Assembly (NCBI RefSeq): GCF_016411865.1
Contig: NZ_JAEKJA010000007.1
Coordinates: 310,001 to 374,000, forward strand
Source: Acuticoccus mangrovi
GTDB taxonomy: Bacteria > Pseudomonadota > Alphaproteobacteria > Rhizobiales > Amorphaceae
Length of the DNA: 64,000 nucleotides
Direction of reading: 5' to 3'
In this document: piece by piece, positions 16,816-25,174 of the stretch
Numbering within the stretch: the stretch's first letter is position 1
How the letters are laid out: each line of letters opens with the position of its first letter
Made by a program: the position numbers and the translations under genes
Notes under the pieces: model-generated
The model's database searches: none
Told to the model about the DNA's origin: nothing
The model's input: only the letters and a program-made list of their open reading frames with translations

Positions 16816-17867
16816 CCCTGCAGCTCCTGCACCAGACGGGAGACGATGGCGCCCGTCTCCTCCCATCCGTCGAACGTCTTGGCTGCGGCGGCGGCGCCGG
16901 CGGAGAGGCGCTCCGACAGGGCCGGACCGGTGAGGACGGTGCGCAGGGCGGCGGCGAAGGCATCGGCGGCGTCGACGTCGACGAGGATGCCGGCGGTCTC
17001 GGGAACGACGTCGGGGATCGCGCCGCCGCGGGTCGCGACGATCGGCAGGCCGGACGCCATCGCCTCCGCGAACACCATGCCGAATCCCTCGTAGCGCGAG
17101 GCGAGGGCGAAGAGGCTCGCCTCGCGGTAGACGGCGCGGATCTCCGCTTGCCCCGCCTCGCCGATGAAGGCGATGCGGCGACCGAGCCCGGCGGCGGCGA
17201 TCTGGTTGGCGAGGGCGACCACCGCGTCGGGCGCGCGATCGAGGCTGCCGATGATGGTGGCGTTCCACGCGAGGTCGCTCACCTTCGCGAGCGCCGCGAC
17301 GAGGATGTCGAACCCCTTGCGCGGCACGATGCTGGCGACGGACACGATGCGCGGCGGACGGGCCGGCCGGCGCGCGGTGGACTGGTGCCAGGCCCCGTCG
17401 AGGCCGGGCACGGCGACGTGGATGGCGTCGGCGGCGACGCCATAGTCGGCGACGAGGGTGTCGCGGGTGTGGCGGCTCGTCACCACCACGGCGCGGGCAT
17501 GGGTGAGGGCGGCGCGCTCGCGTGCGGCGATGGCGGGGGCCGCGTCCGGCGCGACGCCCGTCTCGAGCGCCAGCGGGTGGTGCACGACGGCGACGATCGG
17601 CGCGGCGACCCGTTCGAGCCCCTCGGCCGGCAGGGCGCCATAGGCCAGACCGTCGACGAGCAGCGTTGTGGTGGCGGGAACGGCGGCGAGGCGGGAGAGG
17701 GCGCCGTCGAGCGTCGGCCCGTCGGGATCGGGGAAGCCGTCGCCCAAGGCGAGCGGGGTCACCGTGTGGCCCGCCGCCTTGAGGGCTTCGATGAGCCGCC
17801 GGTCGTAGCCGTAGCCGCCGGTGAGCGTGTCGAGATCGCCGGGATAGGCGAACGTGATTGGGCGCAT
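16812..17867 (-). CDS. GT4-family glycosyltransferase
   Basis: The 351-residue protein has the two-domain GT-B plan of GT4 enzymes. The N-terminal domain opens with ITFAYPGDLDTLTGGYGYD, the glycine-rich acceptor-side loop. The C-terminal domain has VASIVPRKGFDILVAAL and the nucleotide-sugar motif RYEGFGMVFAEAMASGLPIVAT, which gives the E-X7-E glutamates. The start at 17867 lies one base after the stop of the PTPS-like gene (TGAGATG). No membrane segment is present. It probably adds a sugar from a nucleotide donor to a small molecule, because no polysaccharide genes surround it. Confidence 0.88.
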   Translation of the reverse strand: MRPITFAYPGDLDTLTGGYGYDRRLIEALKAAGHTVTPLALGDGFPDPDGPTLDGALSRLAAVPATTTLLVDGLAYGALPAEGLERVAAPIVAVVHHPLALETGVAPDAAPAIAARERAALTHARAVVVTSRHTRDTLVADYGVAADAIHVAVPGLDGAWHQSTARRPARPPRIVSVASIVPRKGFDILVAALAKVSDLAWNATIIGSLDRAPDAVVALANQIAAAGLGRRIAFIGEAGQAEIRAVYREASLFALASRYEGFGMVFAEAMASGLPIVATRGGAIPDVVPETAGILVDVDAADAFAAALRTVLTGPALSERLSAGAAAAAKTFDGWEETGAIVSRLVQELQG

Positions 17868-17868
17868 C

Positions 17869-18267
17869 TCAGAGATCGGCTTCGTACCAGGCCCGGGCGA
17901 CGTGGGACTCGTTGAGCGCGACACGTAGCCGCCTGACATTGGCGCCATCCTCCCCCATGCCGCCGCTTCTCAATTCGGCGGCGAGCTTATCGAAGATCCA
18001 CTTCGCCAGAACCTCGGTGGTGGACCGGGTCGCCGCGAAATCGGGTAACGCATCGAGATTGCGAAAGTTCAGCTCGCCGAGAACGCGCTTCAGCACGTCG
18101 GCGGCGAGGCCGATATCGATCACGATGTCGTTGGGACCTAAGGTATCGCAGAAGAAGGCGGCGTCGACCACGAAGGTCGCCCCATGAAGCTGCTGCGCCG
18201 GGCCGAAGGCGTCGCCGGAGAGGCTATGGGCGATCATGATGTGGTCGCGGACTTCGAGGGCGTACAT
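17869..18267 (-). CDS. 6-pyruvoyl-tetrahydropterin synthase (PTPS/QueD) fold protein with altered active site
   Basis: The 132-residue length and pattern match the PTPS/QueD family, which acts on dihydroneopterin triphosphate. His14 (MIAHSL) and His28 (LHGATF) fit two of the three zinc ligands. The third, normally the second His of HGH, is Ala30. The catalytic Cys normally four residues before HGH is Ala24, and the catalytic His pair of LDHHYLN reads LNFRNLD. The Glu near the C-terminus (LNESHVARAWYE) is kept. So the fold is likely but ordinary activity is not. The gene starts directly at the stop of the dehydrogenase gene (TGA then ATG) and ends one base before the glycosyltransferase gene. 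Confidence 0.75.
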   Translation of the reverse strand: MYALEVRDHIMIAHSLSGDAFGPAQQLHGATFVVDAAFFCDTLGPNDIVIDIGLAADVLKRVLGELNFRNLDALPDFAATRSTTEVLAKWIFDKLAAELRSGGMGEDGANVRRLRVALNESHVARAWYEADL

Positions 18268-19278
18268 TCAGGCTCCTTGGGCGTCGTAGGTGATGAGAAT
18301 CCCGAGCGCACCGGGCTCCTTGAGCAGGCCGGGCAGGCGGGCGGGCGCTTCGGCGAGGGGGACTTCGTGGCTGATGAGGGCGTCGAGGGCATCGTCTTCC
18401 AGGAGGCGCATGACGGTAGCGAGGCGGCGGCGGTGGGTCCAGCGAGCCGCCCGCGCCGCGGGGATGCGTCCCACCTGCGAGGACTGGATGGTGAGGCGGC
18501 GGGCGTGGAAGGCGCCGCCGAGGGTGACGCGCTGGGTGCCCTCGCCGTGCCAGCTCGCCTCCACGATGCGCGCCTCGAGGCCGGCGGCGGCGATCGCCAT
18601 GTCGAGCCCGGCATCGGAGCCGGTGGCGTTGATCGCCACGTCGACGTCGGCGGGAAGGGAGTGCGGGGCGGCGAAGGCGGCCCCCATCGCCTCCGCGGCG
18701 GCGCGCTTGGCGGGGTCGGCGTCGGCGAGCGTCACCTCCACCCCGGCGATGCGGGACAGGAGGCGCGCGACGAGCAGGCCCACCACCCCGGCGCCGATCA
18801 CAAGGACGCGATCGCCGAGCGAGGCACCGGAGTCCCACACGATGTTGAGGGCCGTCTCGAGGTTGGCGGCGAGGGTGGCGCGGCGCGGCGGCACGCCTTC
18901 GGGCACCAGCGACACCGCGTCGGCGGCGACCACCGCGGCCGACTGATGCGGGTGGAGCGCGAAGCCGATGCGCCCGATCAGCGCCGCCGGCCCCTCCGCG
19001 ATGCGGCCGACGAGGGCGTAGCCGTACTTCACCGGAAACGGGAACTCGCCTTCCTGGTGGGGGCAGCGCATCCGCTCCGTTTCGGACGCCGGGACGCGGC
19101 CTTCGAGCACTAGACGCTCGGTGCCGCGGCTCACCGCCGAGGCGATGGCGACGAGCCGGACGGCGTCGGAACCGACGGGCGGGAGCGGGGCGGACGCTAA
19201 CGCATACGTGTCTTTTCTTTCGCACCACAACGCCGTAGCGCGATGCTCGTCACATCCTCTGGCCGCAATATGCCGCAT
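18268..19278 (-). CDS. Medium-chain dehydrogenase/reductase without zinc ligands
   Basis: The protein (336 residues) has the MDR plan: a GroES-like N-terminal domain and a Rossmann domain with GDRVLVIGAGVVGLLVARL. The usual catalytic-zinc Cys segment is replaced by ASAVSRGTERLVLEG, the form seen in the BchC-like and related SRGTE branch, so it is probably a zinc-free NAD(P)-dependent reductase. A second block, EGEFPFPVKYGYALVGRI, also fits that branch. GGGGAG upstream supports the start at 19278. It is the first gene of the dehydrogenase-PTPS-glycosyltransferase-methyltransferase operon, where all spacings are between -4 and +1 bases. Confidence 0.8.
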   Translation of the reverse strand: MRHIAARGCDEHRATALWCERKDTYALASAPLPPVGSDAVRLVAIASAVSRGTERLVLEGRVPASETERMRCPHQEGEFPFPVKYGYALVGRIAEGPAALIGRIGFALHPHQSAAVVAADAVSLVPEGVPPRRATLAANLETALNIVWDSGASLGDRVLVIGAGVVGLLVARLLSRIAGVEVTLADADPAKRAAAEAMGAAFAAPHSLPADVDVAINATGSDAGLDMAIAAAGLEARIVEASWHGEGTQRVTLGGAFHARRLTIQSSQVGRIPAARAARWTHRRRLATVMRLLEDDALDALISHEVPLAEAPARLPGLLKEPGALGILITYDAQGA

Positions 19279-19386
19279 CTCACTCCCCGGTTGACGAACC
19301 GAACAACGAACACAGTTGGGGCAGCACGCCGCGGACGCCAGAGCGGCGGGACCACGTTCGGCCTGCCCGCCGAAGAAAGGGAGACC

Positions 19387-21174
19387 ATGGTGCACCGATC
19401 CGCCTCAGACACCACGTTCGCGACGCAGCGGCCCCTGTCGGACCGGGGACGGCTGCGGCGCGCGGGGCGCCTTCTACGGCGCCGGCGGATCATGGTGGCG
19501 ACGCTCAACGGCGCCACCATCCTCACGCTCGCGGTGGCGATGGGGGTGGTGCTGTTCTCGACAGGCTTCGCGCTCGCGAAGGTCGGCATGTGGCTCGCCT
19601 TCGTCACGACGCTGCCGTGGCTCTCCATCGGCTTCTGGAACGCGATCATCGGCACGTTCGTGCTCGCCCGTGGCGAGGACGGCGACGACCCCTTGGCGCT
19701 GGAGGCGCCGGCCTTCGCCCCCGTCACCACCCGCACGGCGCTCGCGATGGCCTTGCGCAACGAGGCGCCGGGCCCGGCGATCGCGCGGGTGCGGGCGATG
19801 CTCGACGATCTCGCCCGCGAGGGGATGGCGGCGCATTTCGACGTGCATCTCCTGAGCGACACCGACGATCCGGAGATCGCGGCGGAGGAGGAGAGGCTCG
19901 TCGCCGCCTGGCGGGCGCAGAGCCCATTGGCCGATCAGATCTTCTATCGCCGACGGGCCGTCAACACCGGCTACAAGGCGGGCAATCTGGAAGAGTTCTG
20001 CCGCCGGGCGGGGGAGGATTACGACTTCTTCCTGCCGCTCGACGCCGACAGCTTCATGGGGGCGGCGGCGGTGCTGCGCCTGGTGCGCATCATGCAACGT
20101 CACCGCCGCATCGGCATCTTGCAGAGCCTCGTGGTGGGCACGCCCGCGACCGCCTTCTTCACCCGCGTGTTCCAGTTCGGCATGCGCCACGGGATGCGGG
20201 CCTATACCGCGGGCTCGGCCTGGTGGACGGGCGATTGCGGCCCCTATTGGGGTCACAATGCGTTGATCCGCACCCGCGCCTTCCGCGACCACTGTTCGCT
20301 GCCGACGCTGAACGGCAGGGGCCCGCTCGGCGGCGCGATCATGAGCCACGACCAGGTCGAGGCGGTGCTGATGCGGCGCGCCGGCTACCACGTGCGGGTG
20401 CTGGCGGAGGAGGGGGAAAGCTACGAGGAGAACCCGCCGACGCTGCCCGACTTCATCCGCCGCGAGCTGCGCTGGTGCCAGGGCAACATGCAGTATTTTC
20501 AGCTCCTCGCGATGCCCGGTCTGCGGCCGATGAGCCGGGTTCAGCTGTCGCTCGCGATCCTGATGTATCTCGGCGCGCCGGCATGGATGGCGTTCATGGG
20601 CTTCGGCGTCGCGCTTCTCTTCGGGCCGGCGGGCGTCGGGGACTATCCGGTGGGCCTCGGCCTCGCGATCTTCGCGGCGGTGATGGCGATGACCTTCGCG
20701 CCCAAGCTGATGGGGCTCGCCGGCGTCGTCGCCTCGGCGCGCGAGAGCGCCCGCTACGGCGGCCGGGGCCAGGTGGTGCTCGGCGGCGTGGTGGAGCTTC
20801 TGTGCTCGGCGATCGTCGCGCCGGTGGTGGCGTTCGCGGTGGCGGTGTTCGCCGTGGGCCTCGCCTTCGGCCAGCGGCTCGACTGGCGGGCCCAGTCGCG
20901 CGCGGTGAGGCGCGTCGGCTGGGGCGAGGCGATCACCACCTTCCTGCCGCAGACGGCGGCGGGGATCGCCCTCTTCGCCGTGTTCGCGGTGATGGCGCCG
21001 GGGGTGCTCCCGTGGGCCGCGCCGGTGATCGCGGGCTTCGTGCTCGCGGTGCCCTTCGCCGTCCTCAGTGCCGGCGAAGGCGTGGGGCGGTGGGCGACCG
21101 CCGTCGGCCTCTGCGCGATCCCGGAGGAGGGGCAGCCGCACCCGACGCTGTCGCGGCTGGCGCTCGCGGCATAG
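19387..21174 (+). CDS. mdoH: Glucans biosynthesis glucosyltransferase MdoH/OpgH
   Basis: MdoH builds the beta-1,2-linked backbone of osmoregulated periplasmic glucans from UDP-glucose and passes it through the inner membrane. The 595-residue protein has two N-terminal transmembrane segments, a cytoplasmic GT2 domain with FLPLDADSF (metal-binding DXD), SHDQVEA and the LRWCQGNMQ motif (the RW acceptor-site pair), and about five transmembrane segments after it. AAGGGAG four bases before 19387 fixes the start. The usual partner mdoG is not next to it. The gene is divergent from the dehydrogenase operon and convergent with rpoH. Confidence 0.9.
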   Translation: MVHRSASDTTFATQRPLSDRGRLRRAGRLLRRRRIMVATLNGATILTLAVAMGVVLFSTGFALAKVGMWLAFVTTLPWLSIGFWNAIIGTFVLARGEDGDDPLALEAPAFAPVTTRTALAMALRNEAPGPAIARVRAMLDDLAREGMAAHFDVHLLSDTDDPEIAAEEERLVAAWRAQSPLADQIFYRRRAVNTGYKAGNLEEFCRRAGEDYDFFLPLDADSFMGAAAVLRLVRIMQRHRRIGILQSLVVGTPATAFFTRVFQFGMRHGMRAYTAGSAWWTGDCGPYWGHNALIRTRAFRDHCSLPTLNGRGPLGGAIMSHDQVEAVLMRRAGYHVRVLAEEGESYEENPPTLPDFIRRELRWCQGNMQYFQLLAMPGLRPMSRVQLSLAILMYLGAPAWMAFMGFGVALLFGPAGVGDYPVGLGLAIFAAVMAMTFAPKLMGLAGVVASARESARYGGRGQVVLGGVVELLCSAIVAPVVAFAVAVFAVGLAFGQRLDWRAQSRAVRRVGWGEAITTFLPQTAAGIALFAVFAVMAPGVLPWAAPVIAGFVLAVPFAVLSAGEGVGRWATAVGLCAIPEEGQPHPTLSRLALAA

Positions 21175-21283
21175 CGCCCGTCCCGCCGAAGTGGGAGCGC
21201 TTGGGCGGGACGACGTGCTTCCGCTCAACGATGTGGGCGCGGAATGCTCCAGCGCCGCACCGCGCCGTGCGGCGAGCAGATAC

Positions 21284-21312
21284 AAAAACGGCCCGGCGGA
21301 AGGCCGGGCCGT
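21284..21312 (-). terminator. Rho-independent terminator of rpoH
   Basis: On the minus strand a perfect 10-bp stem (ACGGCCCGGC with GCCGGGCCGT, 5-base loop, 21288-21312) is followed directly by TTTTTGT. It starts 19 bases after the rpoH stop. This is the clearest intrinsic terminator in the window. Confidence 0.92.
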
Positions 21313-21331
21313 CGAGGGGTCGTTCGGTCGT

Positions 21332-22234
21332 TCAGGCCGGGGAGGCGAGCTGCTCCTGCGGCCGCTCCAGTTCGCGGGCGGCGCGCATGACGGCCTTCTG
21401 CACCTTCTCGAAGGCGCGTACCTCGATCTGCCGCACGCGCTCGCGCGAGACGCCGAATTCGGTGGAGAGCGCCTCCAGCGTCATCGGCTCTTCGGCGAGG
21501 CGGCGCATTTCGAAGATGCGCTTCTCGCGCTCGTTGAGCACGCCGAGGGCGTTCTTCAGGAGGGCGCGACGGTTGTCGAGCTCCTCGCTCTCGGCTAGGA
21601 TTTCCTCCTGGCTGTTGCTCTCGTCGACCAGCCAGTCCTGCCACTCGCCCGAATCGGCCTCCTGACGGATCGGCGCGTTGAGCGAGGAATCGCCCGACAG
21701 GCGCCGGTTCATCGAGATCACGTCCGCTTCGGGCACGTTGAGCTTCTCGGCGATGGTGCTCACCTGATCCGGGCGCAGGTCGCCGTCCTCCAGCGCCTGA
21801 ATCGAGCTCTTCACCTTGCGCAGGTTGAAGAACAGACGCTTCTGGTTGGCGGTTGTGCCAAGCTTGACGAGGCTCCAAGAGCGCAAGATGTACTCTTGGA
21901 TTGCCGCCTTGATCCACCACATAGCATAGGTGGCGAGGCGGAAGCCCTTTTCGGGGTCGAAACGCTTCACCGCCTGCATGAGGCCGACGTTGCCTTCCGA
22001 GATGACCTCGGAGATGGGAAGACCATAGCCACGGTAACCCATCGCGATCTTGGCGACGAGGCGGAGGTGGCTGGTGACGAGCTTGTGGGCCGAATCGGAG
22101 TCGTCATGCTCAAGGTACGCCTTGGCGAGCATGTACTCCTCTTGCGGCTCCAACATGGGAAACTTGCGGATCTCATCCAGATAGCGCGACAGTCCTGCCT
22201 CGCCGGATGCGATCGCCGGTAGGGATTGGGCCAT
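21332..22234 (-). CDS. rpoH: RNA polymerase sigma-32 (heat-shock) factor
   Basis: The 300-residue sigma factor directs RNA polymerase to heat-shock promoters. Region 2 holds the core-binding and -10 recognition segment (EVISEGNVGLMQAVKRFDPEKGFRLATYAMWWIKAAIQEY, given here in outline only). The RpoH box QKRLFFNLRK follows. Region 4.2 has FGVSRERVRQIEVRAFEK for -35 recognition. GGAGGGA seven bases before the ATG at 22234 supports the start. A sigma-32-like promoter lies 75-105 bases upstream and a strong terminator follows. Alphaproteobacteria often have two rpoH copies, and which one this is cannot be told. Confidence 0.96.
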   Translation of the reverse strand: MAQSLPAIASGEAGLSRYLDEIRKFPMLEPQEEYMLAKAYLEHDDSDSAHKLVTSHLRLVAKIAMGYRGYGLPISEVISEGNVGLMQAVKRFDPEKGFRLATYAMWWIKAAIQEYILRSWSLVKLGTTANQKRLFFNLRKVKSSIQALEDGDLRPDQVSTIAEKLNVPEADVISMNRRLSGDSSLNAPIRQEADSGEWQDWLVDESNSQEEILAESEELDNRRALLKNALGVLNEREKRIFEMRRLAEEPMTLEALSTEFGVSRERVRQIEVRAFEKVQKAVMRAARELERPQEQLASPA

Positions 22235-22310
22235 AAAGTCCCTCCTATTGGGGGTGCGCCACCCGTCGGGCGTGACGCGTGCGCGGTCCGAAGGCACCGC
22301 GGGACCGCTC

Positions 22311-22340
22311 TACATGGGTATTCTGCTGAGCGAATTCAAC
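22311..22340 (-). promoter_or_regulatory. Possible sigma-32-type promoter of rpoH
   Basis: On the minus strand GTTGAA (22335-22340) and CCCATGTA (22311-22318) are about 16 bases apart. The pair resembles the sigma-32 pattern CTTGAAA and CCCCATNT. It would let rpoH stimulate its own transcription. A second possible housekeeping promoter (TTCAGC-16-TATGGT) lies further upstream. Confidence 0.4.
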
Positions 22341-22409
22341 ACTCCCAGGCCGGGCCGAAGCTTGCAACTTACCATAAGTACACGTTGATCGGGCTGAACT
22401 GGACATGAA

Positions 22410-23384
22410 TCAGCCTTGCGATTTTGTGCGCAGTACCGTCACGAGGTGCGCGAGGTCGTCCGGCAACGGCGCGTCGAAGGCCATCGTCTCGCCCGTCACC
22501 GGGTGGCGGATGGTGAGGTGGCCGGCATGCAGCGCCTGCCGCCCGAGCGCGGCGAGGGCGGCCCGCGCCGCCTCCGGCAAACGGTTCGCCTTGCTCGCAA
22601 ATCCCGCCCCGTAGAGCGGGTCGCCGAGGAGCGGGTGGCCGATGGCCGCGAGATGCACCCGGATCTGATGGGTGCGCCCGGTCTCGAGCTCGCATTCGAC
22701 GAGGCTCGCCTCCCCGAGCCGCTCCTTCAATTGATAGTGGGTGATCGCTTCCTTGCCGCCCGCGCGCACCGCGAAGCGCTGGCGGTCGGACGGGTGGCGC
22801 CCCAGCGGCCGGTCGATGGTGCCAGTCGCCGGCGACGGCTCGCCCCACACGAGGGCGGTGTAGCGCCGCCGGAGCGGCCCGGTGCGGCCGTGGTCGGCGA
22901 ACTGGGCGGCGAGCGACTGGTGGGCGACGTCGCTCTTTGCCGCCACCATCACGCCCGAGGTGTCCTTGTCGAGCCGATGCACGATGCCGGGGCGCAGCAC
23001 GCCGCCGATGCCCGAAAGGCTGCCGGCGCAGTGGTGGAGGAGGGCGTTGACGAGCGTACCCGAGGCGTGGCCGGCGGCCGGATGCACCACGAGCCCCGCC
23101 GGCTTGGCGATGATGATGACGGCGTCGTCCTCGTAGAGCACGTCGAGCGGGATCGGCTCCGGGACGGGCTCGGCGGCGACGGGGGGCGGCGGCACCAGAA
23201 CCAGCGTGTCGCCCGGCTTCACCTTGTAGCTGGGGTCGGCGAGCGGTGCACCGTTGAGTTCCACCGCGCCAGACCGTATCAGCCCCTGGATGCGGGTGCG
23301 GCTGAGGTTCGCCACCGCGGATGCGAGGGCCGCGTCGGCACGCCCTGCGCGTTCCACATTCACCTCGATTTCGTCCTCGTCCAT
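22410..23384 (-). CDS. rluD: 23S rRNA pseudouridine synthase, RluD family
   Basis: RluD makes pseudouridines in helix 69 of 23S rRNA. The 324-residue protein has an N-terminal S4 RNA-binding domain (about residues 12-65) and the catalytic motif HRLDKDTSG with Asp139. The later ETGRTHQIRVH and GDPLYG motifs are also present. The start is 9 bases from the start of the divergent small membrane protein gene, whose ribosome site overlaps the rluD start codon. The rpoH gene follows on the same strand after a 175-base space holding rpoH promoter candidates. Related RluA/RluC enzymes share these motifs, but RluD fits the length and position best. Confidence 0.9.
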   Translation of the reverse strand: MDEDEIEVNVERAGRADAALASAVANLSRTRIQGLIRSGAVELNGAPLADPSYKVKPGDTLVLVPPPPVAAEPVPEPIPLDVLYEDDAVIIIAKPAGLVVHPAAGHASGTLVNALLHHCAGSLSGIGGVLRPGIVHRLDKDTSGVMVAAKSDVAHQSLAAQFADHGRTGPLRRRYTALVWGEPSPATGTIDRPLGRHPSDRQRFAVRAGGKEAITHYQLKERLGEASLVECELETGRTHQIRVHLAAIGHPLLGDPLYGAGFASKANRLPEAARAALAALGRQALHAGHLTIRHPVTGETMAFDAPLPDDLAHLVTVLRTKSQG

Positions 23385-23393
23385 GGAGCGCCC

Positions 23394-23747
23394 GTGACTG
23401 ACATCGAACCGGAGAGCGAGCTCGATCCCGCCATGGAGCGGGTGCGCAAGAAGCTGACCCGTCTGCTCCTGGTGTCGTCGGCGATCATGGGCCTCGGATT
23501 CGTGACCGTTGGTATCGCGGTGGTCTATCGCGTGTCGAGGGATACGGCCAGCGTGCCGGAGCCGGCGGCGCCCGTCGCCCTTCCGATCGAGCCGGGCGAG
23601 CTGGTGGCGGCGACGGTTTCGGGCGAGCGGCTCGTCCTCACCGTCGGCGGCGATAATCCGCGCATCGAAGTGCGCCGGCTCGGCGACGGGGCGCTCACCG
23701 ACACCTTCATGCTGGCGCGCCCGGCAACGCCGGAGCCGCCGCGCTGA
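23394..23747 (+). CDS. Small single-pass membrane protein (DUF6476-like)
   Basis: The 117-residue product has a charged N-terminus (SELDPAMERVRKKLTR), one transmembrane segment (LLLVSSAIMGLGFVTVGIAV) and a C-terminal domain of about 70 residues outside the membrane. That domain is rich in short beta-like runs such as LVAATVSGERLVLTVGG. It starts with GTG at 23394, supported by GGAG five bases upstream, and is divergent from rluD. Proteins of this plan next to rluD are common in alphaproteobacteria and, from memory, are grouped as DUF6476. Function is unknown. Confidence 0.7.
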   Translation: MTDIEPESELDPAMERVRKKLTRLLLVSSAIMGLGFVTVGIAVVYRVSRDTASVPEPAAPVALPIEPGELVAATVSGERLVLTVGGDNPRIEVRRLGDGALTDTFMLARPATPEPPR

Positions 23748-23780
23748 GCTGAGCCGAGGCGCGGCGGCGTCGCTTCCGGA

Positions 23781-24809
23781 TCAGGCGATCTCCATCACCA
23801 CGCGGCCATCGATCTTGCCACCCTTCATGCGGTCGAAGATGGCGTTGATGTTGTCGAGCTTGTCCCAGGAGAAGTGGGAGGCGACCTTGCCCTCGCCGGC
23901 GAACTCCAGCGCCTCCACGAGGTCCTGGCGGGTGCCGACGATGGAGCCGCGCACGGTGATGCCGTTCAGCACCACGTCGAAGATCGGCAGCGGGAAGTCG
24001 CCCGGCGGCAGGCCGACGAGGGCCATGGTGCCGTGCCGCCGCGTCATCGCGACGGCCTGGGCGAAGGCGCCCCGCGACACGGCGGTGACGAGCACCCCGT
24101 GGGCGCCGCCGTCGGTGATCTTGCGGACCTCTTCCACCGCATCGTTGGCGCGGGCGTCGACGGTGGCGTCGGCGCCGAGCGATGCCGCCAGCGCGAGCTT
24201 GTCCTCGGCGACGTCGACGGCGAGGACGTGCATCCCCATCGCCTTCGCATATTGCACCGCCATGTGGCCGAGGCCGCCGATGCCGGAGACGACGGCCCAC
24301 TGGCCGGGCTTCGCCCCGGTCTCCTTGAGGCCCTTGTAGACCGTCACCCCGGCGCACAGCACCGGGGCCGCGGGGCCGAACTCGAGCGCGTCGGGCAGAT
24401 GGCCCACATAGTCGGGGTCGGCGAGCACATATTCGGCGAAACCGCCGTTGACGGTATAACCCGTCATCTGCTGGTCGTAGCAGAGCGTCTCCCATCCGGT
24501 GCGGCAGTGCTCGCAGTGGCCGCACGCGGTGTGGAGCCACGGCACGCCGATACGGTCGCCCTCCTTCACCGCGGTCACGTCGGCGCCGACCGCCGCCACG
24601 TAGCCGACGCCCTCGTGCCCGGGCACGAAGGGCGGGGTCGGCTTCACCGGCCAGTCGCCGGAGGCGGCGTGGAGATCGGTGTGGCAGACGCCGGACGCCG
24701 CCACCTTCATCAGGATCTGGCCGCGCCCGACCTCGGGTACCGGCATGTCCTCGATCACCAGCGGCTCGCCGAACGCATGCACGACCGCCGCCTTCATCAT
24801 CTTCGCCAT
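23781..24809 (-). CDS. adhP: Zinc-dependent alcohol dehydrogenase, AdhP type
   Basis: The enzyme oxidises short primary alcohols with NAD. The 342-residue protein has the catalytic-zinc Cys-His segment SGVCHTDLHAA, the GHEGVG motif, and four structural-zinc cysteines in CGHCEHCRTGWETLC. The NAD site is GIGGLGHMAVQYA. Length and motifs match propanol-preferring AdhP. The start used is the ATG at 24809 (MAKMMKAAV), and the ATGs at 24800 and 24797 are alternatives because no clear ribosome site separates them. The 365 bases upstream contain no gene. Confidence 0.92.
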   Translation of the reverse strand: MAKMMKAAVVHAFGEPLVIEDMPVPEVGRGQILMKVAASGVCHTDLHAASGDWPVKPTPPFVPGHEGVGYVAAVGADVTAVKEGDRIGVPWLHTACGHCEHCRTGWETLCYDQQMTGYTVNGGFAEYVLADPDYVGHLPDALEFGPAAPVLCAGVTVYKGLKETGAKPGQWAVVSGIGGLGHMAVQYAKAMGMHVLAVDVAEDKLALAASLGADATVDARANDAVEEVRKITDGGAHGVLVTAVSRGAFAQAVAMTRRHGTMALVGLPPGDFPLPIFDVVLNGITVRGSIVGTRQDLVEALEFAGEGKVASHFSWDKLDNINAIFDRMKGGKIDGRVVMEIA

Positions 24810-25174
24810 GATAGCGTACCTCGCTTTCAGTCCGGACGGATGTCCGCACCGCCGCGCCGACGGACCTGCCGCCGTATGGCGGGCGGCCGGTCGGGCGTGC
24901 AGCTCGATCGGGAACCGCGCGGGGGCGCGTTCGGATCCCCAGGAGGTCGAGGTGCCGCAGGTCGGACGAGGCGGACAGTCCGCCAGCTTCACCGGCCCGA
25001 GGGCGGCCTTCAGCCTCACCGGGAACGCGTCTCCACCCGGCCTGCCAACCGTCCACCCCCGACCATCCTCCAAGCCGCAGGTCCGCACAAGGTTCGTATC
25101 GTGGCGGACTTCACCGGGCGGCCGATCGCCGGGCCGCCGGCCGCTGCCGGAGGGCGCGTCGCCGTCGGCGAAGA
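24810..25174. other. Intergenic stretch without recognisable gene
   Basis: This space lies between the adhP start and the glxD stop on the same strand. Frames crossing it have no recognisable domain and poor composition. It should hold the adhP promoter, but no convincing -35/-10 pair was found. Confidence 0.6.

Noticed and set aside
16027-19278. Reading the cluster as a plain exopolysaccharide operon because of the glycosyltransferase and nearby mdoH
   Set aside because: There is only one glycosyltransferase, no polymerase, flippase or export gene, and the partners (PTPS, RibA-like, RibD-type) point to a small nucleotide-derived molecule. mdoH is transcribed divergently.
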